Below are positions 22,626-31,854 of a stretch of DNA of 33,184 bases, piece by piece (positions within the stretch are counted from its first letter, which is position 1; each line of letters begins with the position of its first letter). The DNA comes from Pirellulales bacterium (lineage in GTDB: Bacteria > Planctomycetota > Planctomycetia > Pirellulales > DATAWG01). The stretch lies in contig DASZFO010000201.1 in NCBI GenBank assembly GCA_035939775.1, positions 1 to 33,184 of the forward strand, written 5' to 3'. The position numbers were made by a program, and so were the translations under genes. Below the pieces are notes generated by a model. That model did not search any database, was not told the DNA's origin, and was given only the letters and a program-made list of their open reading frames with translations.

Positions 22626-25600
22626 ATGCGAGCATTCGGCTTCGCGGCGGCTCGGGCGGCGATGATTGCCGCGGTACTGTTCGGCCTTGGATCGGTCGCC
22701 CGGCGACCTCTCGGACTCTCAGCGGCCTCTGGCCAAGAGCCCCAATGGATTTGGTCCCCGGCCGTTGAAGGCCAGAAACCGGCCGGCGGAACATGCTATT
22801 TCCGCCGCAGCTTCGACATGGCCCAGCCCGAGATCGGCGAGGTGCAAGTCGCCGCCGACGAGTCGTATGAACTCTATGTGAACGGCCACAAGGCGGGCGA
22901 GGGGAAAAACTGGCGCGTGATGGACATTCACGACATCACGAAGTATCTCGTCACCGGCCGCAACGCCGTGGGCATCAAGGTCACCAAGAGCGGTAGTGGT
23001 TCGGCCGGACTCGCCGCCCGAGTGCTCGTCAAAAGCGCCGGCGACACATACGTCGGCTATTTCACCAACGACAAATGGAAATCGAGCCAGAAGGAATTCC
23101 AGCAATGGACCCTGGTGCGATTCAACGACTCGCAATGGCTCGCCGCCCATGTGATCGGGCAACTTGGCGTCGCGAAGCCGTGGCTCGATGAAGTGCAGAT
23201 GGCGGGCGGCAGCGTTTCGGGGCGATTCAACATCTCGAAGGAATTTCGCGTCGAGCCGGTTGCCGATCCGCAGGAGACTGGCTCGCTGCTGACAATGGCG
23301 TTTAACGAGTTCGGCGAAATCCTCGCCTCTCGCGAAGGTGGCCCGTTGCTCTTGCTCCGCGCCGCCAAGAAAGACGGCCTGCCGAACAAAGCCTCGATTT
23401 ATTGCGATCGCGTCACGAACATTCAAGGCATTCTGCCCCTCAACGGGCAAGTATTCGTCGTCGGCGCCGGGCCGGATGGGACCGGGCTATACCGAATTTC
23501 GGACGCGGACGACAAGACGGACGATGCCAAAGCCGAGCCCGACGACAAACTCACGGACGGCAAGCAAACTGATTCAAAACCGGCGCCCGGCAAACACGTT
23601 GAGCTGTTGATCAAGTTCGCGGGCGAGATGAGCGAGCATGGCCCACACGTGCCGATTCTTGGTCCCGACGGTTTGATTTACGTGTTGATCGGTGACCACA
23701 CGACGCCAGTGAAGCCGGAAGACGCGAACAGCCCGCACCATCATTACTACGAAGGGGACCTGATCACTCCGCGCTACGAAGATCCGAACGGCTACGGCGT
23801 CGGCGTCAAGGCGCCTGGCGGGAGAATCCTCCGCACCGACACCACCGGCAGTGTGGTCGAAATCTTCGCCGGGGGCTTCCGTAATCCGTACGGATTCACC
23901 TTCAATCGCGGCGGCGAACTCTTCACCGACGATTCCGACATGGAATGGGACGTCGGTCTCCCCTGGTATCGACCGACGCGTGTGCTACACGTCGTCCCCG
24001 GCGGCGAATATGGCTGGCGGAGCGGCTGGGCGGTTTGGCCGAGCTATTTCTTCGATAGCCTGCCTTCGATTCTCGATACGGGGCGTGGCTCGCCGACTGG
24101 GATGGTCACCTACGATCACGTCATGTTCCCGCGGCGGTTTCACGATTCGCTGTTCATCGGCGATTGGGCGAAGGGGCGGATTCTCAACGTCCGGCTCAAG
24201 CCCGCTGGCGCGAGCTACGCCGCCACGACGAGCGTGTTTCTCGAAGGTAAGCCGCTCAATGTCACCGGATTGGCAGTCGGACCGGACGGCTGGCTCTATT
24301 TCTGCACCGGCGGCCGCGGCACCGAGGGTGGCGTCTACCGGGTCGTCTGGAACGGCACGGTGCCGGCGGAAATGACCAAATTCGGCGACGGCGTCGAGGG
24401 GGCGATTCGTCAGCCGCAGCTCGACAGCGCCTGGACCCGCCAGCGGATCGCCACGATCAAGCAGCAACTCGGCGACAAATGGGACAAGCAGATCGCCGCG
24501 ATCGCCGAGAATCCGAAGATAGCCGTCGAATCGCGGTTGCGAGCGCTGGAGTTGATGCAACTGGTCGGGCCGTTCCCGTCGCAGGCCGAATTGATGCGGC
24601 TATCGCGCGACACCGACGTTCAAATCCGCGCTAAGATCGCTTATTTAATGGGGCTGCATTCCGACGAAAGCACCGAAACCCGCTTGATCGAACTCTTGCA
24701 CGACGCCGATGCGCTCGTCGAGCGAATGGCGTGCGAGGCGCTCGTCCGAGCCGGGCACAAGGCGACTTGGAAGCAGCTTGCGCCGCTCTTGAAATCAAAT
24801 GATCGCTACGTCGTCTGGGCGGCGACTCGGGCGCTCGAGCAAGTGCCTAAGGAGAGTTGGCAGGAACAGGCGCTCAAGGCCGAGAATCCGCGGCAATTCT
24901 TGCAAGGAGCGCTCGCGCTGCTGGTTGTCGATCCCGATCGGAAGGCTGCCGAAGCGATTCTCACACGGGTCGATGCGCTATTGGCCGGCTATCTTAGCGA
25001 CCCCGACTTCCTGGATTTGCTACGCGTAACCGAGCTGGCGCTGGAGCGCGGCAAGGTCGCCGGCGACGACGTGCCCGAGCTGCGCAAGAAGCTGGCCAAG
25101 GAATATCCATCCAACGACCGCATCCAAAACCGCGAATTGATCCGGCTGCTGGCCTACCTGAACGATAACGGAGCGGCCCGGCGGATGATCCAACAGTTGC
25201 AAGCGGACGCGCCGCTGGAGGAAAAGCTCCACTTAGCCCTCTATGCCCGATTCATCCCCGATTGGACGACGAAACAAAAGCTCGCGCTGTTGAAGTTCTA
25301 CGAATCGGCCCGCGACGGCGTCGGCGGCCATAGCTTCAGCGGCTATATCGAGAATGCCGCGCGCGATCTGTTCGCCGGCTTGAACGAAGACGAGCGAGCG
25401 CAAGTGCTGGCCGAGGGGACGAAATGGCCGAGTTCCGCGCTTTCCGTGCTGGCAAAACTGCCCGACAATCCGGGGGCGGAGACCTTGGCTCAGCTTCAAG
25501 CGCTCGACCGGCAGCTTGTCGGAATGGACGGCGAACCGGCGCGCAAGCTGGGGATCGGCATCGTCGCCGTGCTCGGGCATAGCGGCGATTCGCAGGCGAT

Positions 25601-26522
25601 GGCTTATTTGCGCGATACCTATGAAAAGGATCCGGATCGCCGCGGCTATATCGCCATGGCCTTGGCCGAGCATCCCGAGGGAGAGAATTGGCCGATCCTG
25701 ATCCGATCGCTGCCGATCGTGGACGGCTCGTTCGCGCAGCAGGTGCTCGTCAAGTTGGCGACGGTGGATCAGGCGCCGGACTCGCCGGAGCCGTATCGCC
25801 AGGTGATTCTGCGCGGCTTGAAATTGCAGGAGAACGGCGGACCGCTCGCCGTTGCGCTGTTGGAGAAATGGGTCGGCAAGAAGATGGGCGAGCCCGACGC
25901 GAAGTGGGACGCATCCCTGGCGGCATGGCAGAAATGGTTTACGGAGACCTATCCCGACCAGCCCGAGGCCAAGCTGCCCGAGGATTCCGCGAGCAATCGC
26001 TGGACGTACGACGAGCTGTTTAGCTTCCTCAATTCGAAAGAGGCGGCCAAAGGAAGCGCACAGCGCGGGGCCGCCGTGTTTACCAAGGCCCAGTGCATCA
26101 AGTGCCATCGGTTCGGCGAACGCGGCGAGGGAGTTGGACCGGACCTAACGACCGTCAGCCGCCGCTTTCAAAAGAAAGAAATCCTCGAATCGATCCTCTA
26201 TCCATCGCAGGTGATCTCGGATCAATACGCCAGCAAGTCGGTGCTGCGAACGGACGGCCGGACGGAGTGGGGCATCGTCGCCCCGCAAGCCGATGGCTCC
26301 GTCATCGTGCTGCAATCCGACGCCACGAAGGTCCGCATCCCGAAGGACGAAATCGACACGATCACTCCGATCAAGAAATCGGCGATGCCCGAGGGGCTGC
26401 TCAATCCGCTCTCACTGGAAGAGATCGCTGATCTGTTCACGTATCTCAATCAATCGCCGGAGCCGCAGGTGAGCCAAGGGCGAGGAGGCAGCGGGCAGGA
26501 AGCAGGAGGCAGGAGGCAGTAG
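22626..26522 (+). CDS. PVC-type secreted cytochrome c protein with beta-propeller and HEAT repeats
   Basis: A 1298-residue exported protein starting at ATG 22626 with AGGAGG six bases upstream. An N-terminal signal or anchor (about residues 5-35) is followed by a galactose-binding-like domain (about 38-210, WIWSPAVEGQKPAGGTCYF, then YELYVNGHKAGEG), a glucose/sorbosone-dehydrogenase-like beta-propeller (about 230-590, with GPHVPILGPDGLIYVLIGDH and GFRNPYGFTFNRGGELFTDD), a long HEAT-like helical region (about 630-1090), and a C-terminal heme domain with CIKCH (1157-1161) and a later SAMPEGL supplying the probable axial Met. This order is typical of the planctomycete membrane-bound dehydrogenase family. 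It probably oxidises a sugar or alcohol in the periplasm and passes electrons on; the substrate is unknown. The last ~12 residues are encoded by GGCAGGAGG-type repeats. Confidence 0.92.
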   Translation: MRAFGFAAARAAMIAAVLFGLGSVARRPLGLSAASGQEPQWIWSPAVEGQKPAGGTCYFRRSFDMAQPEIGEVQVAADESYELYVNGHKAGEGKNWRVMDIHDITKYLVTGRNAVGIKVTKSGSGSAGLAARVLVKSAGDTYVGYFTNDKWKSSQKEFQQWTLVRFNDSQWLAAHVIGQLGVAKPWLDEVQMAGGSVSGRFNISKEFRVEPVADPQETGSLLTMAFNEFGEILASREGGPLLLLRAAKKDGLPNKASIYCDRVTNIQGILPLNGQVFVVGAGPDGTGLYRISDADDKTDDAKAEPDDKLTDGKQTDSKPAPGKHVELLIKFAGEMSEHGPHVPILGPDGLIYVLIGDHTTPVKPEDANSPHHHYYEGDLITPRYEDPNGYGVGVKAPGGRILRTDTTGSVVEIFAGGFRNPYGFTFNRGGELFTDDSDMEWDVGLPWYRPTRVLHVVPGGEYGWRSGWAVWPSYFFDSLPSILDTGRGSPTGMVTYDHVMFPRRFHDSLFIGDWAKGRILNVRLKPAGASYAATTSVFLEGKPLNVTGLAVGPDGWLYFCTGGRGTEGGVYRVVWNGTVPAEMTKFGDGVEGAIRQPQLDSAWTRQRIATIKQQLGDKWDKQIAAIAENPKIAVESRLRALELMQLVGPFPSQAELMRLSRDTDVQIRAKIAYLMGLHSDESTETRLIELLHDADALVERMACEALVRAGHKATWKQLAPLLKSNDRYVVWAATRALEQVPKESWQEQALKAENPRQFLQGALALLVVDPDRKAAEAILTRVDALLAGYLSDPDFLDLLRVTELALERGKVAGDDVPELRKKLAKEYPSNDRIQNRELIRLLAYLNDNGAARRMIQQLQADAPLEEKLHLALYARFIPDWTTKQKLALLKFYESARDGVGGHSFSGYIENAARDLFAGLNEDERAQVLAEGTKWPSSALSVLAKLPDNPGAETLAQLQALDRQLVGMDGEPARKLGIGIVAVLGHSGDSQAMAYLRDTYEKDPDRRGYIAMALAEHPEGENWPILIRSLPIVDGSFAQQVLVKLATVDQAPDSPEPYRQVILRGLKLQENGGPLAVALLEKWVGKKMGEPDAKWDASLAAWQKWFTETYPDQPEAKLPEDSASNRWTYDELFSFLNSKEAAKGSAQRGAAVFTKAQCIKCHRFGERGEGVGPDLTTVSRRFQKKEILESILYPSQVISDQYASKSVLRTDGRTEWGIVAPQADGSVIVLQSDATKVRIPKDEIDTITPIKKSAMPEGLLNPLSLEEIADLFTYLNQSPEPQVSQGRGGSGQEAGGRRQ
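26481..26522. repeat. GGAGGCAG micro-repeats forming the 3' end of the heme protein gene
   Basis: Repeated GGAGGCAG/GGGCAGGA units cover the last ~40 bases of the gene, giving the tail GRGGSGQEAGGRRQ and the stop codon. The residues before them (LFTYLNQSPEP) are the natural end of this family. Confidence 0.65.
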
Positions 26523-26529
26523 GGCGACC

Positions 26530-26745
26530 TCATGCGGTGATCTCGCGCATGATTTCATCTGCCGTAGTTGGCCGGCAGCTACCTGCCGCGAAATCTTCCC
26601 GTGCTTCCTGCACGTCAGCCGTGACTCGCTTGCGCCCTTGCTCGGCCAAGCGGCGGCGAGTGACGAATATCAACATCTCTTGCTCGTCAGCGGAAAGATG
26701 ATCCACCGCTTCCAATACCTCTGCGAACGGCAACGCTGATGCCAC
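26530..26745 (-). CDS. small antitoxin-like protein, no toxin partner
   Basis: A 71-residue protein from GTG 26745, supported by AGGAG seven bases upstream. The sequence (ALPFAEVLEAVDHLSADEQ, then RRRLAEQGRKRV and REDFAAGSCRPTTADEIMRE) resembles a family of short helical proteins of planctomycetes often encoded beside RelE/ParE-type toxins, with a dimerising N-terminal half and a C-terminal arm. Here nothing follows: the convergent heme gene ends seven bases beyond its stop. A toxin gene was either lost or never present. That it is a gene is well supported by its start signal; the antitoxin role rests on resemblance only. Confidence 0.7.
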   Translation of the reverse strand: MASALPFAEVLEAVDHLSADEQEMLIFVTRRRLAEQGRKRVTADVQEAREDFAAGSCRPTTADEIMREITA

Positions 26746-26847
26746 GTTTGATCTCCTAAGTCATTTGCTCGAATGGACGACAAATTTACATTATTTCACG
26801 CGCCCTTCCGCATTCCAAGTGGCTTCAGCTCGAGTGGCACGCCCCCG

Positions 26848-27729
26848 CTACCCCTGGCCTTTGGCCCCTGGCCCCTGGCCCCGGTATTTCCGGCTGGCTT
26901 CTTCTAGCGTACGGCGTTCGTCGGCGGTGAGGCTGGACTCGCCTTCGCGGGTGATCTTGCTCAGGATCTGATCGACCCGTTGCTGCAACTGCGGATCGTC
27001 GCGGGCATCGCGATCATCGCCGCGATGAACCCGGAATTTCGGGCGGCGGAACGTTTGAGTAATCCAGCGTCCCGGCCAGAGCGAAAACAAGGTCCAATGG
27101 CTTTGGCAATAGATGTAGCCAAATGCGGCGCCCGCCAAATGGGCAGTGTTCGCCACATGTTCGCCCGTTAGCTCGAAACGCCCAGTCGCCCCGGCGACAT
27201 CGATCGCGATGAATATGATGCCGGCCACCCAGGCCGGTGCTGGAATGAAAAGGAAGAGCAAAAGCATCCGGTTCGGGTAATGAAGGATATAGATCATCGT
27301 GATCCCGACGACTGCGCCCGATGCGCCATAGACGCCCGATGCATGATCGCGCAACAGCATGTTGAGAACGACCCATGCCAGCCCAGACAGGACGATTAGG
27401 CTCAAGTAGAGGCGATAGAACTCGTTCTTGCCGTAAATGCCCTCCACGTCTCGGCCGAACATCCACAGGCCAAACATATTCATAAGGATGTGCATCTGTC
27501 CGTAAGGGTCATGCACGAAGCCGTATGTTACGAGTTGCCACGCCTGCAAAGGATGTCGGAACAAATCCGCCGAGAGAGCCAAACGGTTGGCGAGCCAATG
27601 GTCCGGCGTGAATATATCGGCCACGTAGACAACCGCGTTGATCACGATCAACGTCGTCACGGCCGACCAATCGCCGATGCCGGAGTGACGCGGCTCGTTG
27701 CGGTAGTAATCGCGATCGTAGATGCCCAT
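26848..27729 (-). CDS. rhomboid family intramembrane serine protease
   Basis: This 293-residue protein cleaves membrane proteins within the bilayer. The serine protease motif is GASG (135-138, nucleophile Ser137) and the partner histidine is His197 in TAHLAGAAFGY; HILMN (80-84) supplies the conserved oxyanion-side residues. Six hydrophobic segments are present. After the membrane core a cytoplasmic tail (about 225-285) has VDQILSKITREGESSLTADE, a short helical domain found at the C-terminus of many planctomycete rhomboids. The last ten residues (GQGPGAKGQG) are encoded by GGCCCCT repeats. Start is ATG 27729; no strong ribosome binding site, and the reading frame's 14 extra upstream codons are not counted. 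Confidence 0.94.
   Translation of the reverse strand: MGIYDRDYYRNEPRHSGIGDWSAVTTLIVINAVVYVADIFTPDHWLANRLALSADLFRHPLQAWQLVTYGFVHDPYGQMHILMNMFGLWMFGRDVEGIYGKNEFYRLYLSLIVLSGLAWVVLNMLLRDHASGVYGASGAVVGITMIYILHYPNRMLLLFLFIPAPAWVAGIIFIAIDVAGATGRFELTGEHVANTAHLAGAAFGYIYCQSHWTLFSLWPGRWITQTFRRPKFRVHRGDDRDARDDPQLQQRVDQILSKITREGESSLTADERRTLEEASRKYRGQGPGAKGQG
26863..26882. repeat. GGCCCCT heptamer repeats at the rhomboid gene end
   Basis: Three adjacent units of GGCCCCT (the third incomplete) lie inside the last codons of the minus-strand rhomboid gene, with related sequence on both sides. They extend the protein by a Gly/Gln/Lys-rich tail that is not part of the family. Confidence 0.7.
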
Positions 27730-27948
27730 GCGTCGGTGGTCAGAGTTTGGAGATCGAAGGGGGCGAAGCAAGAAGGATATAGTTTCAACGAGCGATGCTC
27801 ACTAATCCTACCGCCAAAACGCCCGTCGAGACAATCGCATGACAAACGGCTGGCGGGCGACCGCCGGCTCGCCGTTGCCGACGGACGCGGAACTGCTTAC
27901 AGTAAACGCACTTCAACTCGAACCGGTCCTCCCGCCGAAAGCGCTCGC

Positions 27949-29343
27949 ATGACCCGAATCACCTTCCACGGCGCCGCCGAAACCGTCACCGGCAGCAAGT
28001 ATCTGCTCGAAGCCGAGCAGGGCCGGGTGCTGATCGATTGCGGGCTGTTTCAAGGCCTGAAGCCGCTGCGATTGAAGAATTGGGAGCCGCTGCCATTCGC
28101 GCCGTCGAGCGTCCAAGCGATCGTGCTCACGCACGCCCATATCGATCACGTCGGCTATTTGCCTCGGTTCGTGCGCGACGGCTATCGCGGACCGGTTTAT
28201 TGCACGCCGCCCACTGCAGAGCTGGCTGAATTGGTCCTTTACGATTGCGCCAAAAACTCGGAAGAAGACGCCGATTATGCCAACCAGCAGGGATTCTCGA
28301 AGCACAAGCCGGCGCTGCCGCTGTATAACGCAGCCAACGTGTCGCAGGCGATCAAGCTGCTTCGCCCGACCGCGCGCGAAACCTGGTTTTCCCCCGCCGA
28401 GCCGATCTGGACCCGCTACCACGACAGCGGGCATCTCCTGGGAGCCTCGATGATCGAGGTCGAGATTCGCAGCGGGCCTAAGCCGCTACGGATTCTGTTC
28501 TCCGGCGACGTGGGCCGCTATCACGCGCCGCTTTATCACGATCCGGTGTCGCCCCCCGCTTGCGATTATCTGATCTGCGAAAGCACCTATGGCGACCGCG
28601 ACCATCCGCCCGGCAATACGCTCGACCAATTGTGCGATGTCATGAAGACCGCTATCGCTCGGGGTGGCGTGATGCTCGTGGCCGCGTTCGCCATCGGCCG
28701 GGCCCAACAGTTGATCTATCTATTGCGAGAGTTGATCGAGCAGAAGCGGATTCCCGAGATTCCGATCTATCTCGACAGCCCGATGGCCGTGAACAGCACG
28801 ACGATTTATTGCAAGTACGCGGCCGAGCATGAGATTTCGATGGACGATCTGACTGGAGTTGAGTGCGCCTTGTATGGCCGCAATGTGCGTCTGACGCGGA
28901 CGGTCGACGAATCGAAACAGATCAATCTGGTCAACGGGCCGGCGGTGATTATTTCCTCGGCCGGGATGATGACCGGCGGGCGGATTTTGCATCATCTCGA
29001 ACAGCGCGCCGGCGATCCACGAAACACGATCATGCTCGGCGGTTACATGGCCGAAGGGACTCGCGGCCGAGCGCTCGAGGAGGGCGCGAAGTCGTTGCAA
29101 GTTTACGGCCGACAAGTGCCGGTGCGGGCCGAGGTCGCGCAGATCCCGGCATTGAGCGGCCACGCCGACCGGAGCGAACTGCTCCGCTGGCTTACGCCGC
29201 TTGCCACTCCACGGCAAACATTCCTCACGCACGGCGAAAAGCCGAGCGCCGAGGCCCTGGCCGCGCAAATCACCAAGACCCGCAGTTGGAACACGCTCGT
29301 GCCGCATCTCGGGCAAACCGTCGAATTGGCCAACAACCAATAA
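27949..29343 (+). CDS. metallo-beta-lactamase fold, beta-CASP RNA nuclease
   Basis: The 464-residue product belongs to the zinc-dependent beta-CASP ribonucleases related to CPSF73 and Thermus TTHA0252. The metal motif is HAHIDH (His62, His64, Asp66, His67), with GHLLGASMIEVE (the next histidine), SGDVGRYHAPL, and the beta-CASP signatures CESTYGDRDHP, FAIGRAQQLIYLL and SSAGMMTGGRILHH followed by SGHADRSELL. It should cut or trim RNA in the cytoplasm. Start is ATG 27949, where the family N-terminus (TRITFHGAAETVTGS) begins; the ORF's 153 upstream codons run antisense through the rhomboid gene and are not coding. The 219 bases between the two divergent genes hold no other gene. A nested-palindrome repeat starts 16 bases after the stop. 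Confidence 0.94.
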   Translation: MTRITFHGAAETVTGSKYLLEAEQGRVLIDCGLFQGLKPLRLKNWEPLPFAPSSVQAIVLTHAHIDHVGYLPRFVRDGYRGPVYCTPPTAELAELVLYDCAKNSEEDADYANQQGFSKHKPALPLYNAANVSQAIKLLRPTARETWFSPAEPIWTRYHDSGHLLGASMIEVEIRSGPKPLRILFSGDVGRYHAPLYHDPVSPPACDYLICESTYGDRDHPPGNTLDQLCDVMKTAIARGGVMLVAAFAIGRAQQLIYLLRELIEQKRIPEIPIYLDSPMAVNSTTIYCKYAAEHEISMDDLTGVECALYGRNVRLTRTVDESKQINLVNGPAVIISSAGMMTGGRILHHLEQRAGDPRNTIMLGGYMAEGTRGRALEEGAKSLQVYGRQVPVRAEVAQIPALSGHADRSELLRWLTPLATPRQTFLTHGEKPSAEALAAQITKTRSWNTLVPHLGQTVELANNQ

Positions 29344-29358
29344 CGGAGGTCGAAACAT

Positions 29359-29460
29359 GTAGGGTGCGTCGAGCGAAGCGCTGACGCACCGTGTAGCAAT
29401 GTGCGGTTGCCGCGGCAGGTTCCGGTGCGTCCGCGCGGAGGACCGCTTGACGCACCCTAC
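29359..29460. repeat. nested-palindrome intergenic repeat, copy 3 (longer variant)
   Basis: This 102-base copy keeps the outer ends GTAGGGTGCGTC and GACGCACCCTAC and the inner GACGCACCG/CGGTGCGTC pair, but the central loop and both shoulders are longer and different from copies 1 and 2. It lies between the RNA nuclease stop and the LOG-family start on the plus strand. The conserved stems with changed loops suggest that structure rather than sequence is preserved. Confidence 0.9.
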
Positions 29461-29487
29461 GGACTACGGCTTGTTGACCTTTCTCCA

Positions 29488-30327
29488 ATGAATGCTGACG
29501 AACTGAAAAACCTGGAGGCGATCTTACACTCGCCCAGCTATCGGCTGGCGGAGCAGGACACCGATTTTCTCCGCCGCCCGGAACTGCGCCCGGTGCGGCT
29601 GCAGCTTGAATTGCTCAAGCCGGAGACGATGCTCGAAGAGCAGCAGGTGCGGTCGACGATCGTCGTCTTCGGCAGCACGCAGATCATTGAGCGCGCGCGG
29701 GCGGTCGATCGTCTGGATCGCGCGCGGCAAGCATTGCAGGCCGATCCTCAAAGCGCGACGCTGGCCCGCGACGTCCGCCGTTGCGAGCGGTTATTGGCCA
29801 AGAGCGAGCATTACGATGCCGCCCGCGAGTTCGGGCGGATCGTTTCCTTTACATGCCAGATCGGCGGCGCGTGCGACTACGTCGTCGTCACCGGCGGCGG
29901 CCCGGGGATCATGGAAGCCGCCAATCGCGGCGCGCACGACACTGGCGCGAAATCCGTCGGCCTGAACATTCAGCTTCCGTCCGAGCAAGTGCCAAATCCC
30001 TATATCACTCCGGATCTGTGCTTTCAGTTTCACTATTTTGCCCTGCGGAAGATGCACTTTCTGCTGCGGGCGAAGGCACTGGTGGTCTTTCCCGGCGGAT
30101 TCGGAACGCTCGACGAGCTGTTCGACGCTCTGACGCTCCGCCAGACCGGCCGAATGCAGAAGATTCCGATCGTGCTCTATCGTCGCGCGTATTGGGAGCA
30201 GGCCGTCGATTTCCAATTCTTGGCTGATGAAGGGGTCATCCATGACGCCGATCTCGATCTCTTCAGCTTCGCTGAGACGCCACAGGAAGCGTGGGAGACC
30301 ATCCTGCGCTTTCATGGGGAGAGTTAG
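29488..30327 (+). CDS. LOG-family Rossmann protein (TIGR00730 type)
   Basis: LOG-family proteins hydrolyse nucleotide monophosphates at the base-ribose bond (cytokinin riboside phosphate or ordinary nucleotides). The 279-residue product has GGGPGIMEAANRGA (136-149) and the signature PGGFGTLDE (202-210), with Arg187-Lys188 (ALRKMHF) between, which are the expected active-site elements. An N-terminal helical extension of ~55 residues precedes the Rossmann core and makes it longer than plant LOG (~200), as in the larger bacterial members. Start is ATG 29488; the 29 earlier in-frame codons lie in repeat copy 3 and are excluded. It is probably a single-gene unit. The precise substrate is not determinable from sequence. 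Confidence 0.92.
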   Translation: MNADELKNLEAILHSPSYRLAEQDTDFLRRPELRPVRLQLELLKPETMLEEQQVRSTIVVFGSTQIIERARAVDRLDRARQALQADPQSATLARDVRRCERLLAKSEHYDAAREFGRIVSFTCQIGGACDYVVVTGGGPGIMEAANRGAHDTGAKSVGLNIQLPSEQVPNPYITPDLCFQFHYFALRKMHFLLRAKALVVFPGGFGTLDELFDALTLRQTGRMQKIPIVLYRRAYWEQAVDFQFLADEGVIHDADLDLFSFAETPQEAWETILRFHGES

Positions 30328-30452
30328 GGCGGGCGTCGGCACGCAAAATGTGTTCTGCCGACTAATACCTGCTCGTCCACTCGCTCCACTCGTCACGGTC
30401 GTCCTATTGGGTTATCATTAGACCAGAACATGTCACAATCTTAGGAAGCTCC

Positions 30453-31847
30453 GTGATTCTAGATAAACCGCGACCATCCGCCCCGCGATCGGTTGATGCC
30501 TCCAAGGGCACCTACGCCTTCGTCAGCCTCGGCTGTCCGAAGAACCTGATCGACAGCGAACGGATGCTCGGACTATTGCAGTTAGACGGCTATCGGCTGG
30601 TGCATGAGCCGGCCGGAGCGGATTTCGTGATTGTGAACACATGCGGGTTCATCGAACGAGCCAGGCAGGAATCGCTGGGCACGATCCACGAGATGCTCGA
30701 ACTGAAGCGGAAGGGCGGCACGCGCGGCGTGATCGTCTCCGGCTGCCTGGCCGAGCGCGAGAAGGAAGCGCTATTGGTGTCGTGCCCCGAGATCGATCAT
30801 TTGGTTGGAGTGTTCGGCCGCGAGGAAGTTACCAAAGTGGCCGATCGCCTATTGGGGCGGCTTGTGGAGCAGCGGACTGTGTTTCATCCGGCTCCATCGC
30901 GGCCGCTTTCCGATCGCTCGCGGCTGCGAATCACGCCGCGGCATTTCGCGTTCTTGAAAGTCTCCGAAGGGTGCGATCGGCTCTGCACGTTTTGCGCGAT
31001 TCCCAAGATGCGAGGCAAACATGCCACCAAACCGATTGAAGAGGTGTTGGCGGAAGCCCGCGAATTAGTCGCCGACGGAGTTCGCGAACTGAACATCGTC
31101 GCTCAAGACACCACTTATTACGGGATGGACCTTTATGGCCGGCCGCGGCTGCCGGAGTTGCTCCACGAATTGAACCAAATCGAGGGGCTGGATTGGATTC
31201 GGCTGCTTTACCTCTACCCGATGTACTTCGGCGACGAGCTGATCGATACGCTCGCCACGAGCGATAAGATCCTGCCCTATCTCGACATCCCGCTCCAGCA
31301 TATCAACGACACCATGCTTCGCCGGATGCAGCGCCGCGTGACGCGGGCGCAAACTGAGGAGCTGCTCGGCAAGCTCCGCGGGCGAATTCCCGATTTGGTG
31401 CTCCGCACGACCTTTATCACTGGATTTCCGGGCGAGACCGACGAACAATTCAGCGAGTTGTTGGAGTTCGTCCGTCAGCAGAGATTCGAGCGCGTCGGAG
31501 TGTTCACCTATTCGCTCGAGTCCGACACACCCGCCGCTCGGCTGCCGGATCATTTGCCCGAGGAAGTGAAAGCGTCGCGCCGTGAACAGTTGATGGAGGT
31601 ACAGCAGGAGATCGCGTTCGCCTGGAATCAGGAGCAGATCGGCAAGCGGTGGGATGTTTTGCTCGATCGACGAGTGCCAGACGAACTGGATGCCTGGATT
31701 GGCCGGGCTTACGCCGATGCTCCGGATATCGACGGAGCGGTGTTCGTCACCGGGCGAAAACTCAGCGCTGGCCAAATCGTTCCGTGTGAGATTGTGGCCA
31801 CCAGCGACTACGACCTGGTCGCGGTGGCAGTCGGAGATCCGTGGTAG
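30453..31847 (+). CDS. rimO: ribosomal protein S12 methylthiotransferase RimO
   Basis: RimO adds a methylthio group to an aspartate of ribosomal protein S12 using radical SAM chemistry and two iron-sulfur clusters. The 464-residue product has the N-terminal methylthiotransferase domain with cysteines at 28, 64 and 98 (LGCPKNLIDSE, NTCGFIERA, SGCLAERE), the radical SAM triad in CDRLCTFC (Cys174, Cys178, Cys181), and a C-terminal TRAM domain. The LGCPKN-D-SE pattern separates RimO from MiaB. Start is GTG 30453 with AGGAAG four bases upstream. The pgsA-like gene begins seven bases after its stop, so the two are co-transcribed. Confidence 0.96.
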   Translation: MILDKPRPSAPRSVDASKGTYAFVSLGCPKNLIDSERMLGLLQLDGYRLVHEPAGADFVIVNTCGFIERARQESLGTIHEMLELKRKGGTRGVIVSGCLAEREKEALLVSCPEIDHLVGVFGREEVTKVADRLLGRLVEQRTVFHPAPSRPLSDRSRLRITPRHFAFLKVSEGCDRLCTFCAIPKMRGKHATKPIEEVLAEARELVADGVRELNIVAQDTTYYGMDLYGRPRLPELLHELNQIEGLDWIRLLYLYPMYFGDELIDTLATSDKILPYLDIPLQHINDTMLRRMQRRVTRAQTEELLGKLRGRIPDLVLRTTFITGFPGETDEQFSELLEFVRQQRFERVGVFTYSLESDTPAARLPDHLPEEVKASRREQLMEVQQEIAFAWNQEQIGKRWDVLLDRRVPDELDAWIGRAYADAPDIDGAVFVTGRKLSAGQIVPCEIVATSDYDLVAVAVGDPW

Positions 31848-31854
31848 AACGACG

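Noticed and set aside
22719-23450. 243-codon antisense frame inside the heme protein gene
   Set aside because: It mirrors the codon pattern of a clearly conserved multidomain gene; no ribosome binding site or recognisable domain.
27490-27948. 153-codon extension of the beta-CASP nuclease
   Set aside because: It runs antisense through the rhomboid gene and the family N-terminus begins at 27949.
1935-29460. The three nested palindromes as a CRISPR or a composite transposon
   Set aside because: They are single, widely spaced copies with internal symmetry and no cas gene or transposase between them.
29401-29487. N-terminal extension of the LOG-family protein
   Set aside because: It is encoded mostly by repeat copy 3; a normal start occurs at 29488.
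31654-31854. 67-codon extension of the pgsA-like gene
   Set aside because: It overlaps rimO in another frame; the PgsA N-terminus starts at 31855, seven bases after the rimO stop.
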